DNA of 64,000 nt from Haloparvum alkalitolerans (GCF_050122995.1 NZ_JBNLIA010000012.1:62001-126000); one strand, 5' to 3'; positions 34,217-44,043 are shown, numbered from the stretch's first letter. Program-made: numbers and translations. Notes: a model not told the origin generated them from the letters alone.

Positions 34217-36258
34217 GTCGGCGCCGGGACGCCCTCGTCGGCGGCGTCTAACTCGAACGCCTGCCGGAGCTCCGCGATGCGGTCGCGGATGTCGGCGGCC
34301 AGCTCGAACTCCAGGTTGCTCGCGGCCTCGTCCATGCGCTCCTCCAGCGCCTCGATCTGCTCGCGGGCGCCCTCCTCGGTCTCCACGTCGCCGACGGAGA
34401 CGCCGGAAGTGTCGGTCTTGGAGCCGGGGAGGTTGGTCTCGCCGACCGGCTTGTCGATGGTCGTCGGCTCGAAGCCGTGTTCCTCGTTGTACTCGCGCTG
34501 GATCTCGCGGCGGCGGTTCGTCTCGTCGATGGCCCGCCGCATCGAGTCGGTCATCTCGTCGGCGTACAGCACCACCTCGCCCTCGACGTTGCGGGCCGCC
34601 CGCCCCATCGTCTGGACGAGAGTGGTCGTCGACCGGAGGAACCCCTCCTGGTCGGCGTCGAGGATGGCGACGAGGCTCACCTCGGGGATGTCGAGTCCCT
34701 CCCGGAGCAGGTTGATGCCGACGAGCACGTCGATGTTGCCGAGCCTGAGGTCCCGGATGATCTCGTGGCGCTCCAGGGTGTCCGTCTCGTCGTGCATGTA
34801 CGCCACCTCGACGCCGGCCTCCTCCAGGTACTCCGTGAGGTCCTCGGCCATGCGCTTGGTGAGCGTGGTGACGAGCGTGCGCTCCCCGCGCTCGATGCGC
34901 TCGTCGATGCGGTCCATGAGGTCCTCGACCTGCCCGGTCGCGTCGGCAACCTCCACCTCGGGGTCGACGAGGTGGGTCGGGCGGACGATCTGCTCGACCA
35001 CCTGCTCGGAGTGCTCGCGCTCGTAGTCGCCCGGCGTCGCGGAGACGTACAGCGTGCGGTCGGTCTTCTCGGTGAACTCCTCGAAGGTGAGCGGCCGGTT
35101 GTCGTAGGCGGTGGGGAGCCGGAAGCCGTTCTCGACCAGCGAGTCCTTGCGGGACTTGTCGCCCTCGTACTGGCCCTTGATCTGCGGGATCGTCTGGTGG
35201 GATTCGTCGATGACGGTGAGGAACTCGTCCGGGAAGTAGTCGAGCAGGGTGTACGGCGCGTCCCCGACGTCGCGGTCGTCCATGTGGACGGAGTAGTTCT
35301 CGATCCCCGAGCAGTAGCCCGCCTCCCGGAGCATCTCCAGGTCGAAGGTGGTGCGCTCCTCGATGCGCTGGGCGGCGACGAGGTCCCCCTCGCGCTCGAA
35401 GTGGCGCACGCGCTTCTCCATCAGGTCCTCGATCTCCCGGGTCGCCTGCTCCAACTTCTCGTCGGGGATCGAGTAGTGCTCCGCGGGGTGGAACAGCACC
35501 GCCGGCTCCTCCGAGACGACCTCGCCGTGCATCGGGTCCACCTTCAGCATGCGGTCGATCTCGTCGCCCCACAACTCCACACGCACCGCGTACCGGCCGT
35601 ACATCGGGTAGATCTCGACGGTGTCACCGCGGACGCGGAAGGTCCCCTGCGTGAAGTCCACGTCGTTGCGCTCGTAGTTGAGGTCCACCAGCCGCGCGAG
35701 CAGCTCGTCGCGGCCGACCGCCTCGCCGACCTCCAGCCGGAGGGACATGTCGCGGTAATTTTGCGGGTCGCCGAGGCCGTAGATGGCCGAGACGGAGGCG
35801 ACGACGATGACGTCGTCGCGGGTGAGCAGCGACCGCGTCGTGGAGTGGCGCAGGCGGTCGATCTCCTCGTTTATCGACATCTCCTTGTCGATGAAGGTGT
35901 CCGTCTGCTCGACGTACGCCTCGGGCTGGTAGTAGTCGTAGTAGGAGACGAAGTACTCGACGGCGTTGTCCGGGAACAGTTCGCGGAACTCCTCGTAGAG
36001 CTGAGCCGCGAGGGTCTTGTTGTGGGCCAAGACGAGCGTCGGCGTGTTCAGCTCCTCGACGACCCACGAGACGGTGTTGGTCTTCCCGGAGCCGGTCACC
36101 CCGAGCAGGGTCTGCTCCTCGGCGCCCGCCTCGAACCCCTCGACCAACTCCTCGATGGCCGCCGGCTGGTCGCCCGCGGGCTCGAACGGCGCGTCGACCC
36201 GGAACGGCCGGTCGGCCGTCGGTCGGTCCTCGGATAGGGGGGAGTCGGCGTCGCTCAC
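34201..36258 (-). CDS. uvrB: UvrABC excinuclease subunit B
   Basis: A 685-residue damage-verifying helicase-like protein that receives DNA from UvrA and recruits UvrC. Walker A GVTGSGKT lies at 53-60, the beta-hairpin motif YDYYQPEAYV near 115, helicase motifs VVDESHQTIPQ-like (VIDESHQTIPQIKG) and TMGRAARNVEG, and a C-terminal UVR domain (EERMDEAASNLEFELA) that binds UvrC. The frame stays open to 36453, but the GTG at 36258 gives the expected family length and has a CTCAAGTG box about 26 nt upstream. Its last 16 bases seed a tandem repeat. Confidence 0.97.
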   Translation of the reverse strand: MSDADSPLSEDRPTADRPFRVDAPFEPAGDQPAAIEELVEGFEAGAEEQTLLGVTGSGKTNTVSWVVEELNTPTLVLAHNKTLAAQLYEEFRELFPDNAVEYFVSYYDYYQPEAYVEQTDTFIDKEMSINEEIDRLRHSTTRSLLTRDDVIVVASVSAIYGLGDPQNYRDMSLRLEVGEAVGRDELLARLVDLNYERNDVDFTQGTFRVRGDTVEIYPMYGRYAVRVELWGDEIDRMLKVDPMHGEVVSEEPAVLFHPAEHYSIPDEKLEQATREIEDLMEKRVRHFEREGDLVAAQRIEERTTFDLEMLREAGYCSGIENYSVHMDDRDVGDAPYTLLDYFPDEFLTVIDESHQTIPQIKGQYEGDKSRKDSLVENGFRLPTAYDNRPLTFEEFTEKTDRTLYVSATPGDYEREHSEQVVEQIVRPTHLVDPEVEVADATGQVEDLMDRIDERIERGERTLVTTLTKRMAEDLTEYLEEAGVEVAYMHDETDTLERHEIIRDLRLGNIDVLVGINLLREGLDIPEVSLVAILDADQEGFLRSTTTLVQTMGRAARNVEGEVVLYADEMTDSMRRAIDETNRRREIQREYNEEHGFEPTTIDKPVGETNLPGSKTDTSGVSVGDVETEEGAREQIEALEERMDEAASNLEFELAADIRDRIAELRQAFELDAADEGVPAPTADDF

Positions 36259-36626
36259 GTTGCTCCGAGTTGGCGGCGGAGACACTTGAGCGGCGCGCCC
36301 GGGGGGCCGCGACCGCCCCCGTCTCCGGAGCGCGGCGTCAAACTGGGGCTGGAACCGCCGCAGAAATTCCCTCGGGACATTCATTCTGACAGAAAAATGC
36401 ATCATAGGCATCACAGACGGCGGCAATATGGGCCGGGAGGGGCGTGACAGCACGCCCCGAGGTTCGTGGACGGCGGACCAGCACCGGGGGTCGCGAACGC
36501 GAGGTCTGGCCGGGGGACCGGCCGGCGGCGAGCGACGAGAACCGGCGGCTTTTGACGCGACGCGGACGACCCGGCCGGCGTTGACGGGGCCGCGCGCCGC
36601 TTAGGTGGGGGTCGCCAAGCGGGGGT
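36259..36626. other. Divergent spacer between uvrB and the solute-binding protein gene
   Basis: A 368-nt stretch without a gene. It carries the promoters of both neighbours (a CTTGAG box near 36282 for uvrB on the minus strand; a CTTAGG box near 36600 for the lipoprotein) and a short lower-GC patch (36365-36425) with an ACAGAAA motif. I see nothing else in it. Confidence 0.5.
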
Positions 36627-38252
36627 ATGACCGACACGACGGAGACTCGGAACGCGACGCGACGCCGGTTTCTGACGGCCGCGGGGGCCGCGGGCGCGAC
36701 CGCGCTCGCCGGCTGTACGGGCGGCGGGGACATCGAGGACATCGAGGAGAGCGCCGAGGGCGCGGGCGGAGAGGGCGGCGAAACGGAGACGACGACCGAG
36801 GGCGACGAGGAGGACGCCGACGCGATCACGATCACGCAGGGGAACCTCGTGGCGACGCTCGACCCGCAGAACCACGGCGAGACGCCGACGACGAACGTGC
36901 TCCGGCAGGCCTACGAGACGCTCGTCTTCCGGGACGCGGACGGCCGGCTCGTCGGCCAGCTCGCGACCGACTGGGAGCGCGTCGAGGACGGGCGCGCCGA
37001 CCTGACGCTGCGGGAGGGCGTGCAGTTCCACTCCGGCACCGAGCTGACCGCGAGCGACGCCGCCTACTCGATCAACCGCGTCGTCGACGACGACGTGGAC
37101 ATCGTCAGCGCGCGGAAAGACCAGCTGCCCGGCATCGACGAGGCGACCGCGGACGACGAGGCCGGCGTGGTCACGATCGAGTCGGGCGCCGTGAACCCGA
37201 CCATCTTCTCGGACCTGGCGACGACCGGGAACGTGCTGGAGAAGGCGTGGGTGGCCGAGAACGACATCGCGCAGGCGGTCAACGGCACCGGCGCCTACGA
37301 ACTGGCCGAGTACGAGGAGGACGTGTCGATCACCTTCGAGCGCTTCGACGGTTACTGGGGCGAGGAGCCGGACGTCCGCGAGGTCACGTTCAACGCCGCC
37401 AGCGAGGTCAGCTCCCGCGTCTCCGCGCTGCTGGCCGGCGAGACGGACCTCACCGTCAACGTCCCGCCCAACGAGGTGCCCCGGATCGAGGAACAGGACG
37501 GGACCGACATCACCGCGGTGCCGAGCACGCGCATCATCTTCGCGCCGATGCGCTACGACGTGGAGCCGTTCTCCTCGCCGGAGTTCCGGCAGGCGCTCAA
37601 CTACGCGGTCGACCTCGACTCGATCATCGACAACGTGCTCGACGGCTTCGGTGACCCCACCTCGCAGGCGACGCTCGAGGGGTACACGGGCTACAACGAC
37701 GACATCGAGCCGTACCCGCACGACCCCGAGCGTGCCGAGGAACTGGTCGAGGAGTCCGGTCACGCTGGCGTGGAGATCACCCTCGAGACGCCGGTCGGAC
37801 GCTACCTCCGCGACGTGGAGATCGCCGAGACGGTCGCGGGCTTCATCGACGACCTCGACAACGTCTCCTGTTCGGTCCAGCAGCGCGAGTTCGGCGCGCT
37901 GGTGCAGGAGATCGTCGACGGGAAGCTGGAGACGCGGCCGAAGTTCCACCTCATCGGCTTCGGCAACCCAACCTTCGACGCCGCGCGCAACATCCTGCCG
38001 TACCTCGTCAGCGACGGCGCGTGGATGCACTGGGCCGACGACCGCGTCGACGAGCTCATGGCGCAGGCCGGCGAGGAGGGCGACCCCGAGAAGCGCGACG
38101 CCCTGCTGCAGGAGGCGAACGCGATCATCCACGAGCAGGCGCCGTGGGTGTTCCTGAACCGCCAGTACTCCGTCTACGGCGTCAGCGACCGTATCGAGTG
38201 GGACGCGCGCCGCGACGAGCGCATCCTCGTGAAAGAGATGGCGCTGGCCTAA
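36627..38252 (+). CDS. ABC transporter substrate-binding lipoprotein (peptide/nickel type, SBP_bac_5)
   Basis: A 541-residue exported lipoprotein. The N-terminus has a twin-arginine signal (TRRRFLTAAGA) and a lipobox LAGC at about residue 31-32, so it is Tat-exported and lipid-anchored, as usual in haloarchaea. After an acidic Glu/Thr linker comes a family 5 binding domain (DPQNHGETPTTNVLRQAYE, LREGVQFHSGTELTA, WGEEPDVREVTF). It should deliver oligopeptides or a related solute to an ABC importer. No permease or ATPase gene is next to it. Confidence 0.92.
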   Translation: MTDTTETRNATRRRFLTAAGAAGATALAGCTGGGDIEDIEESAEGAGGEGGETETTTEGDEEDADAITITQGNLVATLDPQNHGETPTTNVLRQAYETLVFRDADGRLVGQLATDWERVEDGRADLTLREGVQFHSGTELTASDAAYSINRVVDDDVDIVSARKDQLPGIDEATADDEAGVVTIESGAVNPTIFSDLATTGNVLEKAWVAENDIAQAVNGTGAYELAEYEEDVSITFERFDGYWGEEPDVREVTFNAASEVSSRVSALLAGETDLTVNVPPNEVPRIEEQDGTDITAVPSTRIIFAPMRYDVEPFSSPEFRQALNYAVDLDSIIDNVLDGFGDPTSQATLEGYTGYNDDIEPYPHDPERAEELVEESGHAGVEITLETPVGRYLRDVEIAETVAGFIDDLDNVSCSVQQREFGALVQEIVDGKLETRPKFHLIGFGNPTFDAARNILPYLVSDGAWMHWADDRVDELMAQAGEEGDPEKRDALLQEANAIIHEQAPWVFLNRQYSVYGVSDRIEWDARRDERILVKEMALA

Positions 38253-38280
38253 CGCCCGGTTCCGCGCGGGCTTCACAGAA

Positions 38281-38386
38281 TTTTCTGTCGCGGTGCGGCG
38301 CTGTGGCGATGCGGTGCTGTGGCGATGCGGCGCTGTTGCGGTGGCGGTGCTGATGCGGTCGCGGTGCTGTTTCTGTCGAGGTGTGG
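38281..38386 (+). repeat. Degenerate GCGGTG/GCTGTG microsatellite tail, copy 2
   Basis: After TTTCTGTCG at 38282 comes a run of GCGGTG, GCTGTG, GCGATG and GCGCTG units up to TTTCTGTCGAGG at 38370, which directly precedes the structured core. Same arrangement as at copies 1 and 3. Confidence 0.65.
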
Positions 38387-38511
38387 TACCGCGGCGGCGC
38401 GAGGGCGCGAAGCGCCCGCAGCGCCGACCGCGGCTCCTTTTTGATCGACATTTTTCAAGGAGTGGTGAGCGCGCCGCCTGCGGCGCGCGAACCCGACGCA
38501 GAAAAAGGTCG
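38387..38511 (+). repeat. Structured intergenic repeat, copy 2
   Basis: Order: GC hairpin around GGGCGCGAAGCGCCC, CTTTTTGATCGACATTTTTC, AAGGAGTGGT, second hairpin, ACCCGACGCAGAAAAAGGTCG-like end split here as two parts. The second stem pairs GCGCGCCGC with GCGGCGCGC, a different sequence from copies 1 and 3 but again complementary. It lies between the lipoprotein gene and the promoter of the acyl-CoA ligase. Confidence 0.85.
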
Positions 38512-38520
38512 GGGGGTCCG

Positions 38521-38528
38521 TTTATTAA
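38521..38528 (+). promoter_or_regulatory. TATA box of the acyl-CoA ligase gene
   Basis: TTTATTAA, 27 nt before the ATG at 38551, directly after repeat copy 2. The transcript should be leaderless or nearly so. Confidence 0.65.
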
Positions 38529-38550
38529 CTTCCCGCGGGTTGCGTGCGGT

Positions 38551-40539
38551 ATGAGTTGGCAGGAAGCCGAGCGGGAGTTCTCGGACCCGGCGATCGCGAC
38601 CGAGACGCTCTCCCGAACGTTCGAGCGGAGCGCGGACCGGAACGCCGACCGCGTGGCGCAGCGCTACAAAGGGGGGATCTACGACCGCTCGCTCGTCTCC
38701 GCGGGTGTCGTCCCGCCGGCCGCGGAGGGGGAGTACGCGGACCTCACCTACGCCGAAACGCGCGACGTCGTCCGCAACCTCGCGGCCGGCTTCCGCGAGA
38801 TCGGCGTCGAGAACGGGACGCGCGTCGCGATCTACGCCCACACGCGGATGGAGTGGGCGCAGACGGACTTCGCGGCGCTGGCGGCGGGCGCGACCGTCAC
38901 CACCGTCTATCCCTCCTCGTCGGACGACCAGCTCCGCTACCTGCTGGAGGACCCCGAGGCGACCGTCGTCGTCGCGGAGAACCGCGACCTTCTCGAGCAG
39001 GTGCAGGGCGTCCGCGACGACCTCGGGCACGAGCTCGACGCGGTGGTGTCGTTCGACGACCCCGGCGAGGCGGGCGCGGAGCCGGACGTTTTCACCCTCG
39101 GCGACCTCCACGAGCGCGGTGCCGAGGCGTTCGACCTCGACGCCTACGAGTCGTGGCTCGACGAGACGGAGATGGACGACCTCGCGAGCCTCATCTACAC
39201 CTCGGGGACGACGGGCCGACCAAAGGGCGTCCAGCTCACGCACGCCAACTTCCGGGCGAACGTCAACCAGTGTTACCGGCGGTTCGCGGATCGTCCCGAC
39301 CGCGACCCCGACGTGGCGGGTATCTCCGCGGACTCGACCACGCTCTCCTTCCTGCCGCTCGCGCACGTCTTCGAGCGGCTGGCGGGCCACTACATGATGT
39401 TCGCGGCGGGCGCGACCGTCGCGTACGCCGAGAGCCCGGACACGCTGCGGGAGGACTTCGGGCTGGTGCGACCCACCACCACCACGAGCGTTCCGCGCGT
39501 CTACGAGAAGCTCTACGACGCCATCCGCGAGCAGGCGAGCGAGTCCCCGGTGAAAGAGCGGATCTTCGAGTGGGCCGTCGACGTGGGCCGGGCGTACCAC
39601 GAGGCGGACGACCCCGGCGCGCTGCTGTCGGCCAAGCGGTCGATCGCGGACCGGCTGGTCTTCTCCAGCGTTCGCGAGGGCGTCGGGGGGAACGTCGACT
39701 TCTTCATCTCCGGCGGGGGGTCGCTCTCCGCCGAGCTGTGCGCGCTCTATCACGGGATGGACCTCCCGATCTTGGAGGGGTACGGCCTCACCGAAACGTC
39801 GCCGGTGATCAGCGTCAACCCGCCGGAGGAGCCGAAGGTCGGCACCATCGGCCCGCCGGTCGTGGACACCGAGATCCGGATCGACGACGCGGTGGTCGGC
39901 GAGGAGGTCGCGGACCTCGACGGCGAGGTCGGCGAACTGCTCGTCCGCGGCCCGCAGGTCACCGACGGCTACTGGCAGAAGCCGGAGGCGACCGCGGAGG
40001 CGTTCACCGAGGCCGACGACGGCGGCGACCCGTGGTTCCGGACCGGCGACATCGTCCAGGTCCGACCGGACGGTTACATCGCGTTCCGCGAGCGCGCCAA
40101 GCAGCTGCTGGTGCTCTCGACGGGAAAGAACGTCGCGCCCGGCCCCATCGAGGACCGATTCGCTGCCAACGAGTTCGTCGAGCAGTGTCTGGTGCTCGGG
40201 GACTCCCGGAAGTTCGTCTCCGCCATCCTCGTGCCCAACTTCGAGCGCGTCGAGGCGTGGGCGGCCGACCGCGGCATCGACCTCCCGGACGACCGGACGG
40301 CGATCTGCCGTGACGAACGCGTCCGCGAGCGCATTCAGGAAGAGATCGACCGCGTGAACGAGGAGTTCGAGGCGTTCGAGCAGATCAAGCAGTTCCGGCT
40401 CGTCGCCGAGGAGTTCACCGAGGAGAACGACCTACTCACGCCGACGATGAAGAAGAAACGTCGGAACATTCTGGAGCGGTTCGCCGACGAGGTGGAGATC
40501 ATCTACGAGTCGCCGGACGAGAGCCCGGTCGACGACTGA
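38551..40539 (+). CDS. Long-chain fatty-acid--CoA ligase (AMP-forming)
   Basis: A 662-residue member of the ANL superfamily. The P-loop YTSGTTGRPKGVQL lies at about 215-228, then EGYGLTETSPV, the hinge/adenylate motif WFRTGDIVQ and the catalytic Lys region RAKQLLVLSTGKNVAP. The long N-terminal part and the LSTGKNVAP motif place it with long-chain (FAA1/FadD15-like) ligases. It activates fatty acids to acyl-CoA in the cytoplasm. The ATG at 38551 fits the TATA box; longer upstream frames run through repeats. It converges on a second acyl-CoA ligase. Confidence 0.92.
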   Translation: MSWQEAEREFSDPAIATETLSRTFERSADRNADRVAQRYKGGIYDRSLVSAGVVPPAAEGEYADLTYAETRDVVRNLAAGFREIGVENGTRVAIYAHTRMEWAQTDFAALAAGATVTTVYPSSSDDQLRYLLEDPEATVVVAENRDLLEQVQGVRDDLGHELDAVVSFDDPGEAGAEPDVFTLGDLHERGAEAFDLDAYESWLDETEMDDLASLIYTSGTTGRPKGVQLTHANFRANVNQCYRRFADRPDRDPDVAGISADSTTLSFLPLAHVFERLAGHYMMFAAGATVAYAESPDTLREDFGLVRPTTTTSVPRVYEKLYDAIREQASESPVKERIFEWAVDVGRAYHEADDPGALLSAKRSIADRLVFSSVREGVGGNVDFFISGGGSLSAELCALYHGMDLPILEGYGLTETSPVISVNPPEEPKVGTIGPPVVDTEIRIDDAVVGEEVADLDGEVGELLVRGPQVTDGYWQKPEATAEAFTEADDGGDPWFRTGDIVQVRPDGYIAFRERAKQLLVLSTGKNVAPGPIEDRFAANEFVEQCLVLGDSRKFVSAILVPNFERVEAWAADRGIDLPDDRTAICRDERVRERIQEEIDRVNEEFEAFEQIKQFRLVAEEFTEENDLLTPTMKKKRRNILERFADEVEIIYESPDESPVDD

Positions 40540-41050
40540 GGCGGGGATCGGACACTCGGATCCGCCCAATCGGGACTCTGTACGACGTTTTTGCGTTTTC
40601 TGTTACTCCTGCTGTTTGGGTCAGCACCATCCAGAAAGCCCCAGCCGGCTCTCCCTCATCCGGAAATCGCTCTGTCGTAGGCTCTGCTACTCTGGACAGC
40701 ACCATCCAGAAAGCCCCAGCCGGCTCGACCCGCCGGGCCTCGCTGCGCGCTCGCGTCTCTCCGCAACGCCCGACGCGAGTGCTTGCGTCGTCCGGGCAGG
40801 ATCGAGCCGGCTGCCCCTTTCAGTCCCACCCACCGCGACAGCACCGCCCAGCATCGCAACCGCACCGCGACCGCCCCGCAACCTCACACCTCCCCAACCT
40901 CGGCCGCGGGCGGGGCGCGGAACCGCACCGCATCGCGCCCCGCCCGCGACCTCCCTCGCGCGCGTTGCTCGCGCGCGCCGGCCGCTACAGCACCGCCCCG
41001 CGACAGCAGCGCACCACACCCTCACCGTCATCGGATGGGCACTTTGAGGG
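40540..41050. other. Repeat-rich spacer between convergent acyl-CoA ligase genes
   Basis: A 511-nt stretch with no convincing gene. It begins with a T-rich tract (CGTTTTTGCGTTTTCTGTT, 40586-40604) that could end the plus-strand transcript, then paired 30-nt repeats (40622, 40697), then CACCGC/GACAGC microsatellite runs (about 40830-40890 and 40980-41010) like those beside the structured repeats but without the core. Confidence 0.6.
40622..40726 (+). repeat. Paired 30-nt direct repeats
   Basis: A 30-nt sequence starting CAGCACCATCCAGAAAGCCC is present identically at 40622-40651 and 40697-40726, 75 nt apart. I associate CCAGAAAGCCCC-type repeats with dispersed haloarchaeal intergenic elements, but that is memory and not shown here. 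Confidence 0.85.
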
Positions 41051-42697
41051 CTATTCGGGAGCGTCCTCCTCGGGGACCGCGCCCTCGACGAGCGACTGGT
41101 CGGCGTAGCGCTCGCGGAGGTCCTTCTTTGAGAACTTCCCGGTGGCGGTCTTGGGCACCTCGTCGATGAACTCGACGGCGTCCGGCAGCCACCACTTGGG
41201 GTACTCCTCGCGGAGCATCGCGTCGATCTCGTCGGGGAGGGCGTCGCGGTCGGCGGCCTCGGCGGGAACGACGAACGCGACCGGGCGCTCCTGCCAGCGC
41301 TCGTGGGGGACGCCGATGACGGTCGCCTCGCTCACGTCCTCGTGGGCCATGATGGCGTTCTCGAGTTCGACGCTGGAGATCCACTCCCCGCCGGACTTGA
41401 TCACGTCCTTCGTGCGGTCGACGATCTGAAGGTAGCCGTCCTCGTCGACGGTGACCACGTCGCCGGTCTTGAGCCAGCCGTCCTCGAACTCCTCGGCGGT
41501 CGCGTCCGGGCGCTGGAAGTACTCCTTCGTCACCCACGGCCCGCGGACCTGCAACTCGCCGAACGCCTCGCCGTCCCACGGGATCTCCTCGCCGTCCTCG
41601 TCGATGACGCGGAACTCCAGCCCGGGCGCGATCAGCCCCTGCTTCGCGCGTTTTTCGACCTGCGTCCCGTAGTCGGCGTCCCGGAGGTCGTGTTTGAGGT
41701 GTGAGACCGTGCCGATGGGCGAGAGCTCGGTCATCCCCCACGCGTGCAGCAGCTCGACACCGCGGTCGTCGTACCACTCGATCAGCGCGGGCGGCGCGGC
41801 CGACCCGCCGACGATGATCGTGTCCAGCGCCGAGAGGTCCACGTCGTTGCCCGCCTCGATGTACTCGCGGAGCCCGAGCCAGACCGTCGGTACGCCCGCG
41901 GAGATGGTGACGCCCTCCTCCTCGATGAGCGAGGCCAGGTCCGCGGGCTCGGGCGAGGGACCGGGATAGACGTGCTTCGCGCCCGCCGCGGTCGCCGTGA
42001 ACGGCATCCCCCACGCGTTGACGTGGAACATCGGGACCACCGGCATCACCACGTCCGCGTCGGTCATCGGGATCCCCTGCGGCGTCAGCGACGCCATCGT
42101 GTGACTCCACAGCATCGACTGCGTGTACTCGACGCCCTTCGGCCGTCCGGTCGTCCCGGAGGTGTAACAGAGCCCCGCGGGCTGGTCGCCGTCCAACTCG
42201 GGCCAGTCGTAGTCGGCGTCGTGCCCCCCGATGAACTCCTCGTAGGGGGTCGCGTCGAGTTCGGCGACCGGCTCGTCGCCCATCACGACGAAGTCGACGC
42301 CGTCGAACTCCGCGGCGTCCTCGGCCGCGGCGGCGAGCTTACCGGCCAGCGAGGGGTCGACGAAGACGAGCTCGTCCTCGGCGTTGTCGACGATGTAGCG
42401 GACGTGCTCGTCCGGGAGCAGGGGGTTGATCGTGTGCAGTTGCGCGCCGATGGTCGGCACGCCGAAGTACGTCTCGAAGTGACGCGCGTGGTTCCAGCAG
42501 AACGTCGCCACGCGGTCGCCCGCCTCGACCCCGTAGTCGTCGAGCGCGTTCGCCAGTTGGGCGGTGCGGTCGGCGTACTCCCCGTAGGTGTACCGGCGGA
42601 GGCCGTCGTGTTCGCGGGAGACGATCTCCGTGTCGGGGTACAGTCGGGTCGCGCGCCACAGGAACGGTCGCAGGGTCTGGTCGTGTCCACCGGGCAT
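41051..42697 (-). CDS. Acyl-CoA synthetase (AMP-forming), AlkK-like
   Basis: A 548-residue ANL-family ligase of the shorter medium/long-chain type. Motifs: YTSGTTGRPKGVEYT (about 177-191), WGMTELSPIG, WLKTGDVVTVDEDGYL, DRTKDVIKSGGEWISS and the C-terminal catalytic Lys in KTATGKFSKKDLRE. It makes acyl-CoA from a carboxylic acid, ATP and CoA; the chain length is not readable. It faces the other ligase tail to tail, so each is its own transcription unit. Confidence 0.92.
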   Translation of the reverse strand: MPGGHDQTLRPFLWRATRLYPDTEIVSREHDGLRRYTYGEYADRTAQLANALDDYGVEAGDRVATFCWNHARHFETYFGVPTIGAQLHTINPLLPDEHVRYIVDNAEDELVFVDPSLAGKLAAAAEDAAEFDGVDFVVMGDEPVAELDATPYEEFIGGHDADYDWPELDGDQPAGLCYTSGTTGRPKGVEYTQSMLWSHTMASLTPQGIPMTDADVVMPVVPMFHVNAWGMPFTATAAGAKHVYPGPSPEPADLASLIEEEGVTISAGVPTVWLGLREYIEAGNDVDLSALDTIIVGGSAAPPALIEWYDDRGVELLHAWGMTELSPIGTVSHLKHDLRDADYGTQVEKRAKQGLIAPGLEFRVIDEDGEEIPWDGEAFGELQVRGPWVTKEYFQRPDATAEEFEDGWLKTGDVVTVDEDGYLQIVDRTKDVIKSGGEWISSVELENAIMAHEDVSEATVIGVPHERWQERPVAFVVPAEAADRDALPDEIDAMLREEYPKWWLPDAVEFIDEVPKTATGKFSKKDLRERYADQSLVEGAVPEEDAPE

Positions 42698-42768
42698 GTC
42701 GTCCGCTAGAGGGACCCCGGGGACGTGAAGTTTGTCACGGTCGATCCGGCGAAACAGGGCGAGGGGCG

Positions 42769-44043
42769 CTATTCGTCGGGCTCGACGACGTCGATCTCGC
42801 CCGCGGCGAGCTCCTCGGCAACGTCCTCGAACGCGGCGAGGATCACCTTCCGGCAGGCCTGCCCCTCCGTCGTCCAGTGGTTCGCGTAGTCGAGCATGTC
42901 GTCGTAGATGTCGGGCTTGCAGCCGGCCGCCTGCGGGTGGCCGCCGCCGTTGACCTTCCCCGCGACCTCGTGCGCGTAGCGAAAGTCCTCGGAGCCGCGG
43001 ATCGACGCGGAGCCCGCGGGCTTGACGATCACAGCGCCGTCGGCCCCCTGCTCGCGGAGGCGCTCGGCGACCTCGTTCTGCGAGCAGCGGCCGTAGGTGA
43101 CGGCGACCGACCAGTCGCCGACGGACTGGAAGGTGGCGCGGTCGACCGCGGTCTCGATGCGGTTCTCCTTCTCGACGCGGCGGTGTTCGACGTACTCGAC
43201 GACCGTCTCGGGGAGGTCAGCGCCGTAGGCCCCGACGACCGCGACGTACTCCTCCGGCGAGGTCCAGTAGGCGTAATCGGCCAGGTCCTGTGACCGCTCG
43301 TCCTCGTTGAGCCAGAGGTCGTGGTCGCGGGTGACCAGCGCCAGTTCGCTCCAGCGCTCGTCGAAGTCGTACGCCAGCGAGCGGAGGGCGACGTCGGCGG
43401 TACACTCCTCGTCGGAGTCGCCGACGACGAGGTCGACGCCCGCGTCGCGAACCGCCTCGGCGGTCGCGTCCTCCCACTGGTGGTGGTCGAACCAGTGTAT
43501 CGACTCGCAGTCCTCGGCGAGCGTCAGCAGGGGTGCCTCGATCCACGAGAAGTCGTCGGGGCAGATGTCGCAGACGAACAGGTCGATCCCGGGGTCGGCG
43601 TACTCCGCGACGCGTTCGAGCGCGTCGTCCAGCGAGTAGGGGCCCGCGGGCACCAGCGCGACCGGCGACTGCGCGTGGGCGTCCGCGAGGGGGTCCGCCT
43701 CGGCTTCCTCGCCGTCATCCTCGCCGTCATCCTCCTCATCATCCTCCTCGACGTTCTCGTCATCGAGTGCCCCCTCGGACTCCAGCAGGCGCTCGGCGAT
43801 GCGCTCCTCGAAGGGCGCCACGTCGAGCGCGGCGTCGGACGCCTCGCGGATCATCGCGGCGCAGGCGAGGCCGTCGGCGTCGCCGTCCGCGATAACCACG
43901 GTCTCGGCGCCCTCGATGGCCTCGCGGGCGCGGGTCTCCGCGCGCTCCTCGTCCAGCGAGTCGGGGTAGAAGAAGCCCTTGCCCGGCAGTTTCGTGCGCC
44001 GGGAGAGGGGGATCGCGTCGTCGTCGATGAGGTCGTCGTCCAT
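42769..44043 (-). CDS. DHH-family phosphoesterase
   Basis: A 424-residue protein with the DHH/DHHA1 layout: DGDADGLACAAM near residue 53, HWFDHHQWED (the DHH box) in the middle, and GGGHPQAAGCK near the C-terminus. Relatives include RecJ-like exonucleases and oligonucleotide or cyclic-dinucleotide phosphodiesterases; haloarchaea have several and the substrate is unclear. A run of about 20 Glu/Asp at roughly 96-120 is a halophilic insert. It has its own promoter on the minus strand. Confidence 0.9.
   Translation of the reverse strand: MDDDLIDDDAIPLSRRTKLPGKGFFYPDSLDEERAETRAREAIEGAETVVIADGDADGLACAAMIREASDAALDVAPFEERIAERLLESEGALDDENVEEDDEEDDGEDDGEEAEADPLADAHAQSPVALVPAGPYSLDDALERVAEYADPGIDLFVCDICPDDFSWIEAPLLTLAEDCESIHWFDHHQWEDATAEAVRDAGVDLVVGDSDEECTADVALRSLAYDFDERWSELALVTRDHDLWLNEDERSQDLADYAYWTSPEEYVAVVGAYGADLPETVVEYVEHRRVEKENRIETAVDRATFQSVGDWSVAVTYGRCSQNEVAERLREQGADGAVIVKPAGSASIRGSEDFRYAHEVAGKVNGGGHPQAAGCKPDIYDDMLDYANHWTTEGQACRKVILAAFEDVAEELAAGEIDVVEPDE

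Noticed and set aside
36259..36453. A longer UvrB N-terminus reaching 36453
   Set aside because: The extra 65 residues are not acidic, do not resemble UvrB and run through the promoter; the GTG at 36258 gives the normal protein.
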